The notes beneath the pieces are model-generated. The model saw only the letters and a program-made list of their open reading frames with translations, was not told where the DNA came from and did not search any database. This document shows, piece by piece, positions 50,886 through 59,626 of a stretch of DNA of 64,000 bases. Position 1 is the first letter of the stretch, and every line of letters begins with the position of its first letter. The position numbers were made by a program, and so were the translations under genes. This stretch comes from Chryseobacterium sp. PMSZPI (lineage in GTDB: Bacteria; Bacteroidota; Bacteroidia; Flavobacteriales; Weeksellaceae), in NCBI RefSeq assembly GCF_002835665.1, contig NZ_PIZV01000074.1, forward strand, positions 1 to 64,000, read 5' to 3'.

Positions 50886-51758
50886 TCATTTGTTATTCCT
50901 TAAATTTTCCGGAGACACTCCGAATTTCTTTTTAAATGCCCGGGTAAAATTCTGAATGTACTCATATCCGCATTCAATAGCGATTTCTTTGATCATGATA
51001 TTCTTATCGACAATCAGCTTCTTTGCCTTTAACATTCTTAATTCCAACATATAATTGGCAATCGTAGTATGATATTGAATTTTAAATTCTTTTCGAATGT
51101 TATTCTGGTTGACTCCGATTAATTTTCCGATTTCTTCTGCTTTTATATTCCGATGGTAATTTTCATCAATAAATCTTTTGATAAGTTCCGGTATTTCAGG
51201 TTTAGGTTCTTTTATCTTTTTTTCTTTAAACTGTTCGAAAATAAGGATAAGAAGTTTAATAATTTTAGCTTCTATGAATAGCTTTAGAATAAGTCCCCTT
51301 TGTTGATAAGTCATGATCTCATTAAGAATCAAGTGCATTTCAACAGTCATGTACGGAGGAGTTTGTTTATGGAGGAATAAAAATTGATTACGAATCATTT
51401 TTTCCATAATTTCTTCATTTTCTTTATTTGTCTCCGGATTAATCAGTTTAGAAATATACCGATGGCTAACCTGAATCTGTAAATACTTTACCGGTTCATG
51501 ACTTTCAGACCATAGTTTAAGTTTGTTTTCTCTCGAAGAATAATAAAGGATATATTGATTTTTTCGAAATAAAAACCGAATGTCACCATCTTCAGTCATT
51601 AGGTTAATATCATGACTTAATAAAAAAAGAAGCGTGAATGTTTCTTGATCTTCAGTTAAATAAACTATTTGATTACTGGGATAAACAGAATCATCAGGCA
51701 TGATAATTTTGAAATCTTCCGACTCAAACAATCTTCCTTTCTTCATTTGCTTCTCCAT
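50886..51758 (-). CDS. AraC family transcriptional regulator
   Basis: A 290-residue regulator. The C-terminal pair of HTH motifs is clear: AEEIGKLIGVNQNNIRKEFKIQYHTTIANYMLELRMLKAKKLI and IKEIAIECGYEYIQNFTRAFKKKFGVSPENLRN (about 208-287). The N-terminal ~190 residues have no recognisable cupin or other sensory motif and are rich in Ile, Leu and Lys. It is transcribed divergently from the FISUMP/T9SS gene with 121 bp between the starts, so that gene is the obvious candidate target. The inducer is unknown. Confidence 0.87.
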   Translation of the reverse strand: MEKQMKKGRLFESEDFKIIMPDDSVYPSNQIVYLTEDQETFTLLFLLSHDINLMTEDGDIRFLFRKNQYILYYSSRENKLKLWSESHEPVKYLQIQVSHRYISKLINPETNKENEEIMEKMIRNQFLFLHKQTPPYMTVEMHLILNEIMTYQQRGLILKLFIEAKIIKLLILIFEQFKEKKIKEPKPEIPELIKRFIDENYHRNIKAEEIGKLIGVNQNNIRKEFKIQYHTTIANYMLELRMLKAKKLIVDKNIMIKEIAIECGYEYIQNFTRAFKKKFGVSPENLRNNK

Positions 51759-51830
51759 ACTGCTTTATTTTTAAAATACATCGGATAACTAAAAGTTGGG
51801 AAATGATAACCCGGGATTAATTAAGCGAAG

Positions 51831-51838
51831 TACTTTTG
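51831..51838 (+). promoter_or_regulatory. -7 promoter element of the FISUMP/T9SS gene
   Basis: TACTTTTG (TAnnTTTG) 42 bp before the ATG at 51880, in the intergenic region shared with the AraC gene. Confidence 0.6.
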
Positions 51839-51879
51839 TGCAAAGTTAATTAATTTAGAATAAATAAAAATAATAATAT

Positions 51880-52929
51880 ATGCTGGAAAATTTATTTTTT
51901 GTTGTACGAAGATTAAATATCGGAATAGTCGGAGTCATTATATTTGGAAATATATTCTATGCTCAACAGGGGACATCTCAAAACTGTAATAATATGGATC
52001 CCGGAAATAATTCAGGAGATATAGGATGCGTTTCTTTTACTTATCAGGGACAATTGGTGACCTATACAACGGTAAGGGCTGCTGATGGAAAGGTATGGCT
52101 TCAACAAAATTTAGGAAGTTCCAGGGTGGCCACTTCAACAGATGATGAAAAGTCTTATGGGGACTTATTTCAATGGGGAAGATGGGATGATGGACACCAA
52201 TTAAGAGGATCAGCTTTAATAGCTTCTCCATCGATTAATACACCGGAAGGGATATCTAATACTACTTCTTTTGTTGCAGACTCACCGGGATGGTGGTCTA
52301 TCAATGCTGCCAGTGATGAATGGATTGGAAAAAATTCCGGAGAAATAACAGGAACGGTAGGGATTGACCCATGCAAAGCCATAGGAACGGAATGGAAAAT
52401 GCCTTCACAGGCAGATTGGGCAGAAATTGTATCTGTAGAACATATTAATCAACCCAATCGGGCACAAGCAAGTAATTTAAGATTGCCAATGGGAGGATAC
52501 AGAAGCTCAATAGACGGAGGTTTTACCTTTGTGGGCAAAAGAGGGTATTTCTGGAGTGCTGATACGGCATTATCAGGTGGAAAATATTTGTATATAGGTT
52601 CTGTGTCCGCAAACGCATCATCGGGGGCACCAAGAGGTCAGGGAGCATCAGTACGATGTATAAAAACAACCTCTACTTTAGGTATTTCAGATATCAGGTT
52701 AAAGGCGAATGCAGAAGAGATCTATCCCAATCCGACAAAAGGAATGCTTACCATTAAATCGGATGCTGCCATTGAGCAGATAAATGTTGTAAATGCAATA
52801 GGGCAAAGAATCAATGTGGAATTTTTAAACAATCAGATTAATATGAATCAATTTCCTAAAGGGGTATATTTCATAGAATTAAAATTAAAAAATGGAAAAT
52901 CAGTTTCAAGAAAAATCATCAAAGATTAG
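51880..52929 (+). CDS. FISUMP-domain T9SS cargo protein
   Basis: A 349-residue secreted protein. A long signal peptide (to about residue 30, GVIIFGNIFYAQ) precedes a domain with VRAADGKVWLQQNLGSSRVA, YGDLFQWGRWDDGHQ and KMPSQADWAEIVSVE, and further on GYFWSADTALSGG and GASVRCIK. This is the FISUMP (Fibrobacter succinogenes major paralogous) pattern. A T9SS type A sorting domain (EEIYPNPTKGMLTIKSD, about 276-349) ends the protein. It should be exported and perhaps surface-attached; FISUMP function is unknown. The divergent AraC gene probably regulates it. Confidence 0.8.
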   Translation: MLENLFFVVRRLNIGIVGVIIFGNIFYAQQGTSQNCNNMDPGNNSGDIGCVSFTYQGQLVTYTTVRAADGKVWLQQNLGSSRVATSTDDEKSYGDLFQWGRWDDGHQLRGSALIASPSINTPEGISNTTSFVADSPGWWSINAASDEWIGKNSGEITGTVGIDPCKAIGTEWKMPSQADWAEIVSVEHINQPNRAQASNLRLPMGGYRSSIDGGFTFVGKRGYFWSADTALSGGKYLYIGSVSANASSGAPRGQGASVRCIKTTSTLGISDIRLKANAEEIYPNPTKGMLTIKSDAAIEQINVVNAIGQRINVEFLNNQINMNQFPKGVYFIELKLKNGKSVSRKIIKD

Positions 52930-52980
52930 CAGATAGGATTTTCATTAAAAATATAGTTCATTACAATTACTTTTATTGAA

Positions 52981-53010
52981 AGGCTCATGAAATTTTCATG
53001 GGTCTTTTTT
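52981..53010 (+). terminator. Terminator of the FISUMP/T9SS gene
   Basis: An 11-bp stem (AGGCTCATGAA with TTCATGGGTCT, two G-T pairs) and a T run, 51 bp after the stop. Confidence 0.75.
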
Positions 53011-53046
53011 ATTGAATAGTAAGCGACCTTGAAAAGGGAGCAAGAG

Positions 53047-53355
53047 CAAAAGTTGTGGAGCTTAGAATATTTAGATCTGTTTAATTTTAAAATGTAACGC
53101 AAAGGATTTCTATTATCCTGTGTTGTATTTTAGGAAGCAAAGGCTGAATCAATTGTATTGATTCTTTCTAAGCGTATGCATATCTACATCGCTTCATCAG
53201 CGACTTTTGTCGCTTTCTTAGCTCTCTTATCAATAATGAATTGAATCTTGTCTTTGCGTTGAAATAAAATTTCAATATAAAGCTTAGAGGAGTAAAAAGA
53301 TAATTCATTTTTTTCTTCAGATTAACCAAACTTTTTGCTTAGTCCACAACTTTTG
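53047..53355. repeat. Nested inverted-repeat element (about 309 bp)
   Basis: Outer arms CAAAAGTTGTGGA (53047-53059) and TCCACAACTTTTG (53343-53355) are exact complements. Inside are AACGCAAAG / CTTTGCGTT (53096-53104, 53252-53260), GAATCAAT / ATTGATTC (53146-53153, 53157-53164) and AGCGAC / GTCGCT (53199-53204, 53209-53214). No coding signal was seen. It looks like a dispersed, strongly folding non-coding element just upstream of the SAM riboswitch promoter. Confidence 0.6.
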
Positions 53356-53376
53356 GGACTGGTCCTTGAAAAGTCA

Positions 53377-53410
53377 TTTTTTGCATATTAAAAAAAATAG
53401 TCTACTTTTG
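53377..53410 (+). promoter_or_regulatory. Promoter of the SAM riboswitch operon
   Basis: TTTTTTG (53377-53383) and TACTTTTG (53403-53410) are separated by 19 bp, matching both Bacteroidota promoter elements. Transcription would start just before the riboswitch stem P1 at 53418. Confidence 0.75.
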
Positions 53411-53417
53411 CAGTAGA

Positions 53418-53518
53418 TTTATCAAGAAAGGTGGAGGGATTTGGCCCAATGAAACCTTAGCAACCTGCACGATTCCAGAAGTGTAAAGGTGCTAATTCCA
53501 ACCCGGTGGGGGAGATAA
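53418..53518 (+). promoter_or_regulatory. SAM-I (S-box) riboswitch
   Basis: Class I SAM aptamer of about 100 nt. P1 is TTTATC / GATAAG. Conserved core segments are in order: AAGAAAGGTGGAGGGATTTGG, CCCAATGAAACC, GCAACC, and after the P3 arm (TGCAC / GTGTA) GGTGCTAATTCCA, then GGGGGAGATAAG. The usual S-box letters are kept. Downstream, AATTCC (53542-53547) can pair with GGAATT (53585-53590) before the start codon, and TCAAGAAA (53422-53429) with TTTCTTGA (53549-53556). No T tract follows, so translational control is more likely than termination. It precedes the receptor gene at 53617. Confidence 0.9.
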
Positions 53519-53616
53519 GTGAAGTCAATATTTCTTATATGAATTCCATTTCTTGAAATCTTATATATCCGCGGAAAGGTCCGGGGAATTTATTATTTAA
53601 TTTGGTAAGAACAAGG

Positions 53617-56040
53617 ATGAAAAAATTAAGCATAGCTGTATTATTGCTAGGAACGATTGGGATAGCAGCTCAGGAACAAGAAGAAAAAGGAAAACAGATT
53701 GAAGATATTGTCATCGTCGGAAACCGCAATGTCAAAAGAACAAAACTAGAAACACCGGTTCCCGTAGATGTCATCAATATTGATAAAATACAAAAAACAT
53801 CACCTCAAGTAACAGCCCAAGACTTATTGAGCTATGTTATTCCTTCATTGAATGCGGTGAGACAATCTGCTTCTGACGGAACAGAACATATTGATCCCGT
53901 AACATTGAGAGGAATGGGACCCGACCAGGTTTTGGTTTTGGTGAATGGAAAAAGAAGACATACTACGTCCCTGGTCAATTATCAAAATACTGTTGGAAAT
54001 GGTTCAGTAGGAACAGATTTGAGTACCATTCCGATTATTGCCATTGACCGAATTGAAGTTCTGAGGGATGGTGCAGCCGCACAGTATGGTTCAGATGCTA
54101 TTGCTGGGGTTATCAATATTATTCTTAAAAAAAATGCAGGAGCTTCAGCTAGTTTGACTTATGGACTGAGTGGAAGAAATGATGGTGATACTTACCAGGC
54201 TGGAGTAAACTATGGTACGTCTTTAGGAAAGAAAGATAGTTATATCAATTTATCATTACAACTTAGTCATAGAGGGAAAACGACAAGAACTCAAAATCAT
54301 GATCTGGATATTTTCGGAGATAATTTTGCATATGCATTTGCAAGTGATCCTGAAGCAGCCAGAGCAGCAGATGATGAAAAAATCAAGGAAAGAGGATTGA
54401 CGCGTGATTACTTCAATTTCCAGATTGGAGATGCTCAGATCAGACAGGGACAATTGTTTTTCAATGCAGAATATCCACTTAATGATAACTTAAAGCTTTA
54501 TTCTTTTGGTGGTTTTAGTATTAAAGAAGGAAAAGGCTATGGCTTCAGAAGGCTTCCAAGTGAAACATTTAATGTGGTTTCATCCATCTACCCTAATGGA
54601 TTTCAGGCTACCTTAGGTTCTCAGGTATATGATATTTCATATGCTGTCGGGGCAAAATATAATATCAACAATTGGTTGTTTGATCTAAGCAATACCTTTG
54701 GAAGTAATACTTTTAATTATAATGTAAGCAATACGAATAACGCATCGTTAGGAGCAAAGTCTCCGACCCGTTTTTATGCCGGAGCACATAGTTTTCTGCA
54801 AAACACCATTAATCTTGATGTTTCTAAAAATCTTAATAAATTTAATATTGCATTTGGTGGAGAATTCAGATTTGAACAATACCAGATCAAAGCGGGAGAT
54901 GAGGCATCCTATACCCAATATGATGTAAATGGAAATGTTGCAACAGAAGGAGCTACGGTGATCGGAGCAGGAGGTTCTCAATCTTTTATCGGTTTTTCCC
55001 CCAATAATGCATTAAAAAAAGACAGACACTCAACAGCTGTTTATGCCGATGTTTCCTATGATTTGGATAAAAAATTGAATATTGATGCTGCCGCAAGGTT
55101 TGAAAATTATTCAGATTTTGGAAATACTCTGAACGGTAAATTGGCAGTACGATATGAATTTATTAAAAACTATGCGGTAAGAGCTGCGATTGGAACAGGT
55201 TTTAGAGCACCATCGCTTCAACAGCAATATTTTAATAATTCTTATGCGGATATTTCTACCTCAGGTTCAAAAATCGTAACGAAAGGAATTTTTAGAAATG
55301 ACAGTGAAGCGGCTAAGATTCTGGGGTTTGATAAATTAAAACAGGAAACATCTGTAAATGCCAGTGCAGGATTTACATTGAGACCTTTGAATAAACTATC
55401 GATTACGATAGATGGATATTGGATCAAGGTGAAAGACAGAATTGTGATTACAAGTAATATTACAGACCAAAGATTGGCTCAATATAAGGTAGAAAGTGGG
55501 AGATTCTTCGCCAATGCCATTGATACTGAAACGAAAGGAGTGGATGTTGTGGTTTCCTATGACTGGTTAGTGGGTGGTGGAAATTTAAACATTAATCTTG
55601 CAGGAAATTATACAGAAACAAAAATTACCAATTTCCATTTTCCTGAAAATTTAGGAACTCCGCAAAATCAATTCTTTGGCCCTGACCAAATCAATATCAT
55701 TGAATCTTTGTCTCCAAAAACCAAAGCGTCATTAGGCTTGAACTATGGCATCGGAAAATTCAATTTTCTCGTAAGAAATACCTACTTTGGTAAAGTAATA
55801 AGAGATGGCTATCCATTTGGAGGCGTTCAGAAATTTTCACCAAAAGTGGTGACGGATATCAGTGTTGGTTATGATATTACTAAAAATATCAACTTTACGG
55901 TAGGAGCCAATAATGTTTTTGATGTTTTCCCGGATCGTCAGATTTATGAAAATTCATACTTTGGAGTATTTAAATATGCCCCGGTCCAGATGGGAACATT
56001 GGGGAATTATTTCTTTGGAAGGCTTAATTTTAATTTTTAA
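53617..56040 (+). CDS. TonB-dependent outer-membrane receptor under SAM riboswitch control
   Basis: 807 residues from the ATG at 53617 (a TTG at 53602 is less likely). A signal peptide (MKKLSIAVLLLGTIGIAAQ) precedes a plug domain (VDVINIDKIQKTSPQVTAQDLL, TLRGMGPDQVLVLVNGKRRH, IDRIEVLRDGAAAQYGSDAIAGVINI) and a 22-strand barrel ending in Phe (FFGRLNFNF). It lacks the carboxypeptidase-like N-domain of SusC proteins. The SAM riboswitch in front and the amino-acid permease 6 bp after suggest uptake of methionine or a related sulfur compound when SAM is low. The ligand is inferred, not seen. Confidence 0.88.
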   Translation: MKKLSIAVLLLGTIGIAAQEQEEKGKQIEDIVIVGNRNVKRTKLETPVPVDVINIDKIQKTSPQVTAQDLLSYVIPSLNAVRQSASDGTEHIDPVTLRGMGPDQVLVLVNGKRRHTTSLVNYQNTVGNGSVGTDLSTIPIIAIDRIEVLRDGAAAQYGSDAIAGVINIILKKNAGASASLTYGLSGRNDGDTYQAGVNYGTSLGKKDSYINLSLQLSHRGKTTRTQNHDLDIFGDNFAYAFASDPEAARAADDEKIKERGLTRDYFNFQIGDAQIRQGQLFFNAEYPLNDNLKLYSFGGFSIKEGKGYGFRRLPSETFNVVSSIYPNGFQATLGSQVYDISYAVGAKYNINNWLFDLSNTFGSNTFNYNVSNTNNASLGAKSPTRFYAGAHSFLQNTINLDVSKNLNKFNIAFGGEFRFEQYQIKAGDEASYTQYDVNGNVATEGATVIGAGGSQSFIGFSPNNALKKDRHSTAVYADVSYDLDKKLNIDAAARFENYSDFGNTLNGKLAVRYEFIKNYAVRAAIGTGFRAPSLQQQYFNNSYADISTSGSKIVTKGIFRNDSEAAKILGFDKLKQETSVNASAGFTLRPLNKLSITIDGYWIKVKDRIVITSNITDQRLAQYKVESGRFFANAIDTETKGVDVVVSYDWLVGGGNLNINLAGNYTETKITNFHFPENLGTPQNQFFGPDQINIIESLSPKTKASLGLNYGIGKFNFLVRNTYFGKVIRDGYPFGGVQKFSPKVVTDISVGYDITKNINFTVGANNVFDVFPDRQIYENSYFGVFKYAPVQMGTLGNYFFGRLNFNF

Positions 56041-56046
56041 CCGGGA

Positions 56047-57348
56047 ATGAGTACTACTTTACATAAGATTGGGTGGAAAACAGCTGCTGCTATTGTTGTC
56101 TCCAATATGATTGGAACAGGGATATTTACGACTTTGGGCTTCCAGTTGTCTGATATCACTAATACTTACAGCATATTCCTGTTATGGATTATTGGTGGAA
56201 TTCTTGCTTTATTCGGAGCCTTTTGTTATGCCGAATTGGGTTCACATTTTAAAGGAAACGGAGGAGATTTTATTTATCTTAAAGAAACTTATCATCCTTT
56301 GTTTGGATACCTGATCAGCTGGATTTCTTTAATCATCGGTTTTTCTTCACCCGTTGCTCTTGCTGCGCTGGCGATGTCCAAATACCTTTCTGTATTCAAT
56401 TATACTTTTGGAAATGGTTTTGCCATTGTCGCTATTTTTCTGGTGGCAATTACTTTATCTTTTAGTTTAAAAACCTCAAGCAGATTTCACAATTTCTTTA
56501 CATTCATTAAAATAGCCTTTATCATTGTTTTGGTAATTGTAGGCGTTGGTCTTTCAGAATCACCGGAAATCGGAAATAGTTTGAATTTCAGTGACAGCTG
56601 GAAGAATGAAATCATGCTTCCCGCCTTTGCTACTTCGCTGGTTTTTGTTACGTATTCCTATACCGGATGGAACTCAGCTTCCTATATTGCCGGAGAAATT
56701 AAAGATGTTCAGAAAAATCTTCCGAAATCTTTGATTATAGGGACTGTTTTTGTAACCGTAAGTTATCTTTTAGTCAATTATATTATGCTTAAACATGCAC
56801 CGGTAAGTCAATTGGCAGGAAAAGAAGATGTTATGGGTGAGGCAGCAGTTAATATGTTGGGCCTTACCTTTGGGAAGGTGGTCAACATTTTTATTGCATT
56901 ACAGTTGATTGCTACCATTAGTGGATATCTATGGGTAGGATCAAGATTAACACAAGCTTTTGCCAAGACTACGTATCTTTGGAAGCCACTTTCAGTAGTA
57001 AATAAAAAAGGAATTCCGGTAAGAGCCATTTTTGCTCATGCCGTGATTGCTACCATTATTATTTTAACAGGAAGTTTTAAGGAAATCTTTGTGTATACGG
57101 CTTTCATTCTTCAGCTCTTTGCAAGTTTGGCTATTTCGACTGTATTTTTCCTGAAGAAAGAGAACCGAAGAATATTTAAGTCTAATGCTTTTTATATTTT
57201 TCCGACCGTATTTTTGCTGTTTAGTTTTTATATTCTCTACTTTACCTTTATTCATAATCCCAAAGAAAGTCTTATAGGATTGGGAATTATCGCAGTAGGA
57301 ATCATTTTATATTTAATTGATAGAAGACTCTCTAATGGCTATTCGTGA
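56047..57348 (+). CDS. APC-family amino-acid permease
   Basis: A 433-residue polytopic protein with 12 hydrophobic segments, of the amino acid-polyamine-organocation superfamily. The first helix has AAAIVVSNMIGTGIFTTLGFQ with the substrate-binding G-x-G-I-F motif; other family features are ALFGAFCYAELGSHFKGNGGDFIYLKETY, SYTGWNSASYIAGEIKDVQKNLPKS and YLWVGSRLTQAFAKTT. It starts 6 bp after the TonB-dependent receptor and has no promoter of its own, so it shares the SAM-riboswitch transcript. The likely role is inner-membrane uptake of methionine or a related amino acid. Specificity is an inference from regulation. Confidence 0.85.
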   Translation: MSTTLHKIGWKTAAAIVVSNMIGTGIFTTLGFQLSDITNTYSIFLLWIIGGILALFGAFCYAELGSHFKGNGGDFIYLKETYHPLFGYLISWISLIIGFSSPVALAALAMSKYLSVFNYTFGNGFAIVAIFLVAITLSFSLKTSSRFHNFFTFIKIAFIIVLVIVGVGLSESPEIGNSLNFSDSWKNEIMLPAFATSLVFVTYSYTGWNSASYIAGEIKDVQKNLPKSLIIGTVFVTVSYLLVNYIMLKHAPVSQLAGKEDVMGEAAVNMLGLTFGKVVNIFIALQLIATISGYLWVGSRLTQAFAKTTYLWKPLSVVNKKGIPVRAIFAHAVIATIIILTGSFKEIFVYTAFILQLFASLAISTVFFLKKENRRIFKSNAFYIFPTVFLLFSFYILYFTFIHNPKESLIGLGIIAVGIILYLIDRRLSNGYS

Positions 57349-57664
57349 GATCTATAAGCAAAAAATAACCACAAATCGAAGATTCGACGAAGTCAAAAGT
57401 CACAACAGTTTTTGAAGACTTAAGCCTCTTGAAGTTAAAAGTATTACGCAGAGAAGAATATATTAGTTTAAAAATCAAAGCTTTTTATTCAAAATCTGCT
57501 GTATCTGCTTAATCAGCGAACAAAAAATAGAATTCAGCTCTTTGTAAATTTAGAAAGGGTACTAGAGACATAAAAGATGAATATGCAAATTTGTAAAATC
57601 TCCTTTTTGCTATTTTACCCCTAATGCTCAAAAAATTATGCTTTAATTTTGAATTAATAATGCT
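57349..57664. other. Intergenic region with dispersed-repeat remnants
   Basis: About 315 bp with no credible gene. It includes TTACGCAGAGAAG (around 57435) and TCTGCTGTATCTGCTTAATCAGCG (around 57495-57520), the kind of sequence that also occurs near 15460-15530 and inside 53047-53355. These look like decayed copies of a non-coding repeat. No transposase or hairpin terminator is evident. Confidence 0.5.
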
Positions 57665-57672
57665 TATCTTTG
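57665..57672 (+). promoter_or_regulatory. -7 promoter element of prfA
   Basis: TATCTTTG (TAnnTTTG) 19 bp before the prfA ATG. Confidence 0.65.
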
Positions 57673-57691
57673 CACCCACAAAAATTCCACA

Positions 57692-58777
57692 ATGTCTAAA
57701 TCATTAATTCCAAAATTAGAAGCTATAAAACAAAGATATAATGAGGTTGCAGACCTTATTATACAGCCTGATGTCATTTCAGACCAAAAAAGATATTCTT
57801 CTTTGAACAAAGAATATAGTGATTTGGGAAAAATTGTAAGAGTTTACGATCAATATAAAGGAGCTTTGGATTCTATTGCAGAATCTGATGAAATCATTGC
57901 TGATGGCTCAGACAGAGACCTTGTAGATCTGGCTAAAGAAGAAAAACTGGAAGCTCAGTCAAGAATCCCTGGATTAGAAGAAGAACTTAAAGTATTGCTG
58001 ATTCCTAAAGATCCGGCAGACGACAAAAACGTTATCGTAGAATTACGTGCCGGAACCGGAGGTGATGAAGCTGCAATTTTCGTAGAAGATATCTACAGAA
58101 TGTATACGATGTACTTCAAAGCAAAAGGATGGAGACATGAAGTGACAGATTCCAATGAGGCCGCAAAAGGATACAAGGAATTAATCATGAAGGTGGAAGG
58201 AGAAGGAGTTTATGGAATCATGAAGTTTGAATCGGGAGTTCACCGTGTACAACGTGTTCCTGAGACGGAATCTCAAGGTAGAGTTCACACTTCTGCGATC
58301 ACAATAGCTGTTTTACCGGAGGCTGAAGAAGTAGACGTAGAAATCAACCCGGCTGATATCGAAATGCAGACTTCCCGTTCAGGAGGTGCAGGAGGTCAGA
58401 ACGTAAACAAGGTTGAAACGAAAGTTCAGTTGACACACAAACCTTCAGGATTGGTAGTTGTTTGCCAGCAGGCGCGTTCTCAGTTAGCAAACCGTGAATT
58501 AGCAATGGAAATGCTTCGTGCCAAGTTATATGATATCAAATTGCAGGAAGTTCAGGGAGATATTGCTGCCCAAAGAAAAACAATGGTTTCTACAGGAGAC
58601 CGTTCTGCAAAGATCAAAACATACAATTATCCTCAAGGGAGAGTAACGGATCACAGAATCAACAAATCAATGTATAATCTGGATGCTTACATGAACGGAG
58701 ATATTGCTGAAATGATAGACGCCGTAATTATGGCGGAGAATGCAGAGAAAATGAAAGGAGAAGAAGAAAACTACTAA
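57692..58777 (+). CDS. prfA: Peptide chain release factor 1
   Basis: A 361-residue class I release factor, which reads UAA and UAG and triggers peptide release. The codon-recognition tripeptide is PET in [15 protein letters not shown] (about 190-192; the RF1 type is PxT), and the GGQ catalytic motif is in [21 protein letters not shown] (about 233). The N-terminal helical domain and [19 protein letters not shown] are typical. RF2 would have SPF. It is a single gene with its own promoter and a strong terminator at 58797. Confidence 0.95.
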   Translation: MSKSLIPKLEAIKQRYNEVADLIIQPDVISDQKRYSSLNKEYSDLGKIVRVYDQYKGALDSIAESDEIIADGSDRDLVDLAKEEKLEAQSRIPGLEEELKVLLIPKDPADDKNVIVELRAGTGGDEAAIFVEDIYRMYTMYFKAKGWRHEVTDSNEAAKGYKELIMKVEGEGVYGIMKFESGVHRVQRVPETESQGRVHTSAITIAVLPEAEEVDVEINPADIEMQTSRSGGAGGQNVNKVETKVQLTHKPSGLVVVCQQARSQLANRELAMEMLRAKLYDIKLQEVQGDIAAQRKTMVSTGDRSAKIKTYNYPQGRVTDHRINKSMYNLDAYMNGDIAEMIDAVIMAENAEKMKGEEENY

Positions 58778-58796
58778 GGTTTTTTTAAAATAAAAT

Positions 58797-58830
58797 AAAG
58801 CTTCTGATTTTTCAGAAGCTTTTCTTTTTC
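58797..58830 (+). terminator. Terminator of prfA
   Basis: Perfect 11-bp stem AAAGCTTCTGA / TCAGAAGCTTT with TTTT loop and a T-rich tail, 19 bp after the stop. Confidence 0.85.
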
Positions 58831-58856
58831 AAAATCACATAACAAAAATATTAACT

Positions 58857-59522
58857 ATGAAAAGCTACAAAATTATTGTATTGCTGTTCCTTATGGTGAT
58901 GGGACAGAATCTTACGGCACAAACAGAAGTAAAGAAACCCAAAGAAGTATTTCAACTATTTTTCGATACTTTTTTAAAAAATGATGAGGCTTCACGGGTT
59001 AAACTTAATGACTACCTAAGACCTACCGTAGAGGGGCAGGATGCATATCAGGTGAATTTCAAAGAAACTTCAGAAGAAACGCTTAAGACAACCACTGAAG
59101 GCTTCCTTTCTATTTTCCCTAAAGCTGCGGCTAAAGCTTGCCAAAAAGACGCAGAGGAATATGTAAGACTTATGTTCGAAAATTTCAGAAAGGGGCAACT
59201 AATGATAAAAAGTGTAAAGGTGGTTCCTAATGAATATTTGGAAGGTGAAAAAATTGCTGAACTTACTTATACTGTAAGTTTTAAAGTTCCTTCCCATCCA
59301 CCTGCACAACCATCCACCGATCCCAAAAAGGTAAAACCTGAGGAGCTGAAAAAATATTTATCAGACCTGATTGAAGGGTTTAAAAATGCTGATAAAACAA
59401 TAATGACAGATCAGGAGTTCAGTTTGTATGAGCTTAAACAAGACGGTAAAATATATTATTGGAACGGAAGCCCAGATCAGATTGTAACCAACCTTACCGA
59501 TTTCTATTTTGATAGCTTTTAA
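58857..59522 (+). CDS. Secreted protein of unknown function
   Basis: A 221-residue protein with a signal peptide (MKSYKIIVLLFLMVMGQNLTAQ). The mature part has VFQLFFDTFLKNDEASRVKLNDYLRPTV near the start and ends YSLYELKQDGKIYYWNG-type strands. A Pro-rich segment (PSHPPAQPSTDPKKVKPEEL, about 143-162) splits it. I do not recognise the family; the overall pattern (helix then beta strands) resembles NTF2-like or DUF4878-type periplasmic proteins, but no motif confirms that. It lies between two terminators, so it is a single transcription unit. Confidence 0.6.
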   Translation: MKSYKIIVLLFLMVMGQNLTAQTEVKKPKEVFQLFFDTFLKNDEASRVKLNDYLRPTVEGQDAYQVNFKETSEETLKTTTEGFLSIFPKAAAKACQKDAEEYVRLMFENFRKGQLMIKSVKVVPNEYLEGEKIAELTYTVSFKVPSHPPAQPSTDPKKVKPEELKKYLSDLIEGFKNADKTIMTDQEFSLYELKQDGKIYYWNGSPDQIVTNLTDFYFDSF

Positions 59523-59556
59523 TCAAAACACATTTGATTATTACGATATAATTAAT

Positions 59557-59587
59557 AAAAAGTCCCGATTTTATGGGACTTTTTTTA
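59557..59587 (+). terminator. Terminator after the secreted-protein gene
   Basis: Perfect 10-bp stem AAAAAGTCCC / GGGACTTTTT with an 8-base loop and a T run. Confidence 0.8.
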
Positions 59588-59603
59588 TTTCACATACTTT
59601 ACG

Positions 59604-59611
59604 TACTTTTG
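59604..59611 (+). promoter_or_regulatory. -7 promoter element of the prolyl oligopeptidase gene
   Basis: TACTTTTG (TAnnTTTG) 16 bp before the ATG at 59627. Confidence 0.6.
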
Positions 59612-59626
59612 ATAAAACCGTTCACT

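Noticed and set aside
53418..53600. A TPP or cobalamin riboswitch as the structured leader before the receptor
   Set aside because: The conserved segments AAGAAAGG, GAGGGA, GGCCC, GAAACC, GCAACC and GGTGCTAATTCC fit SAM-I; neither the TPP (CTGAGA) nor the B12-box pattern is present.
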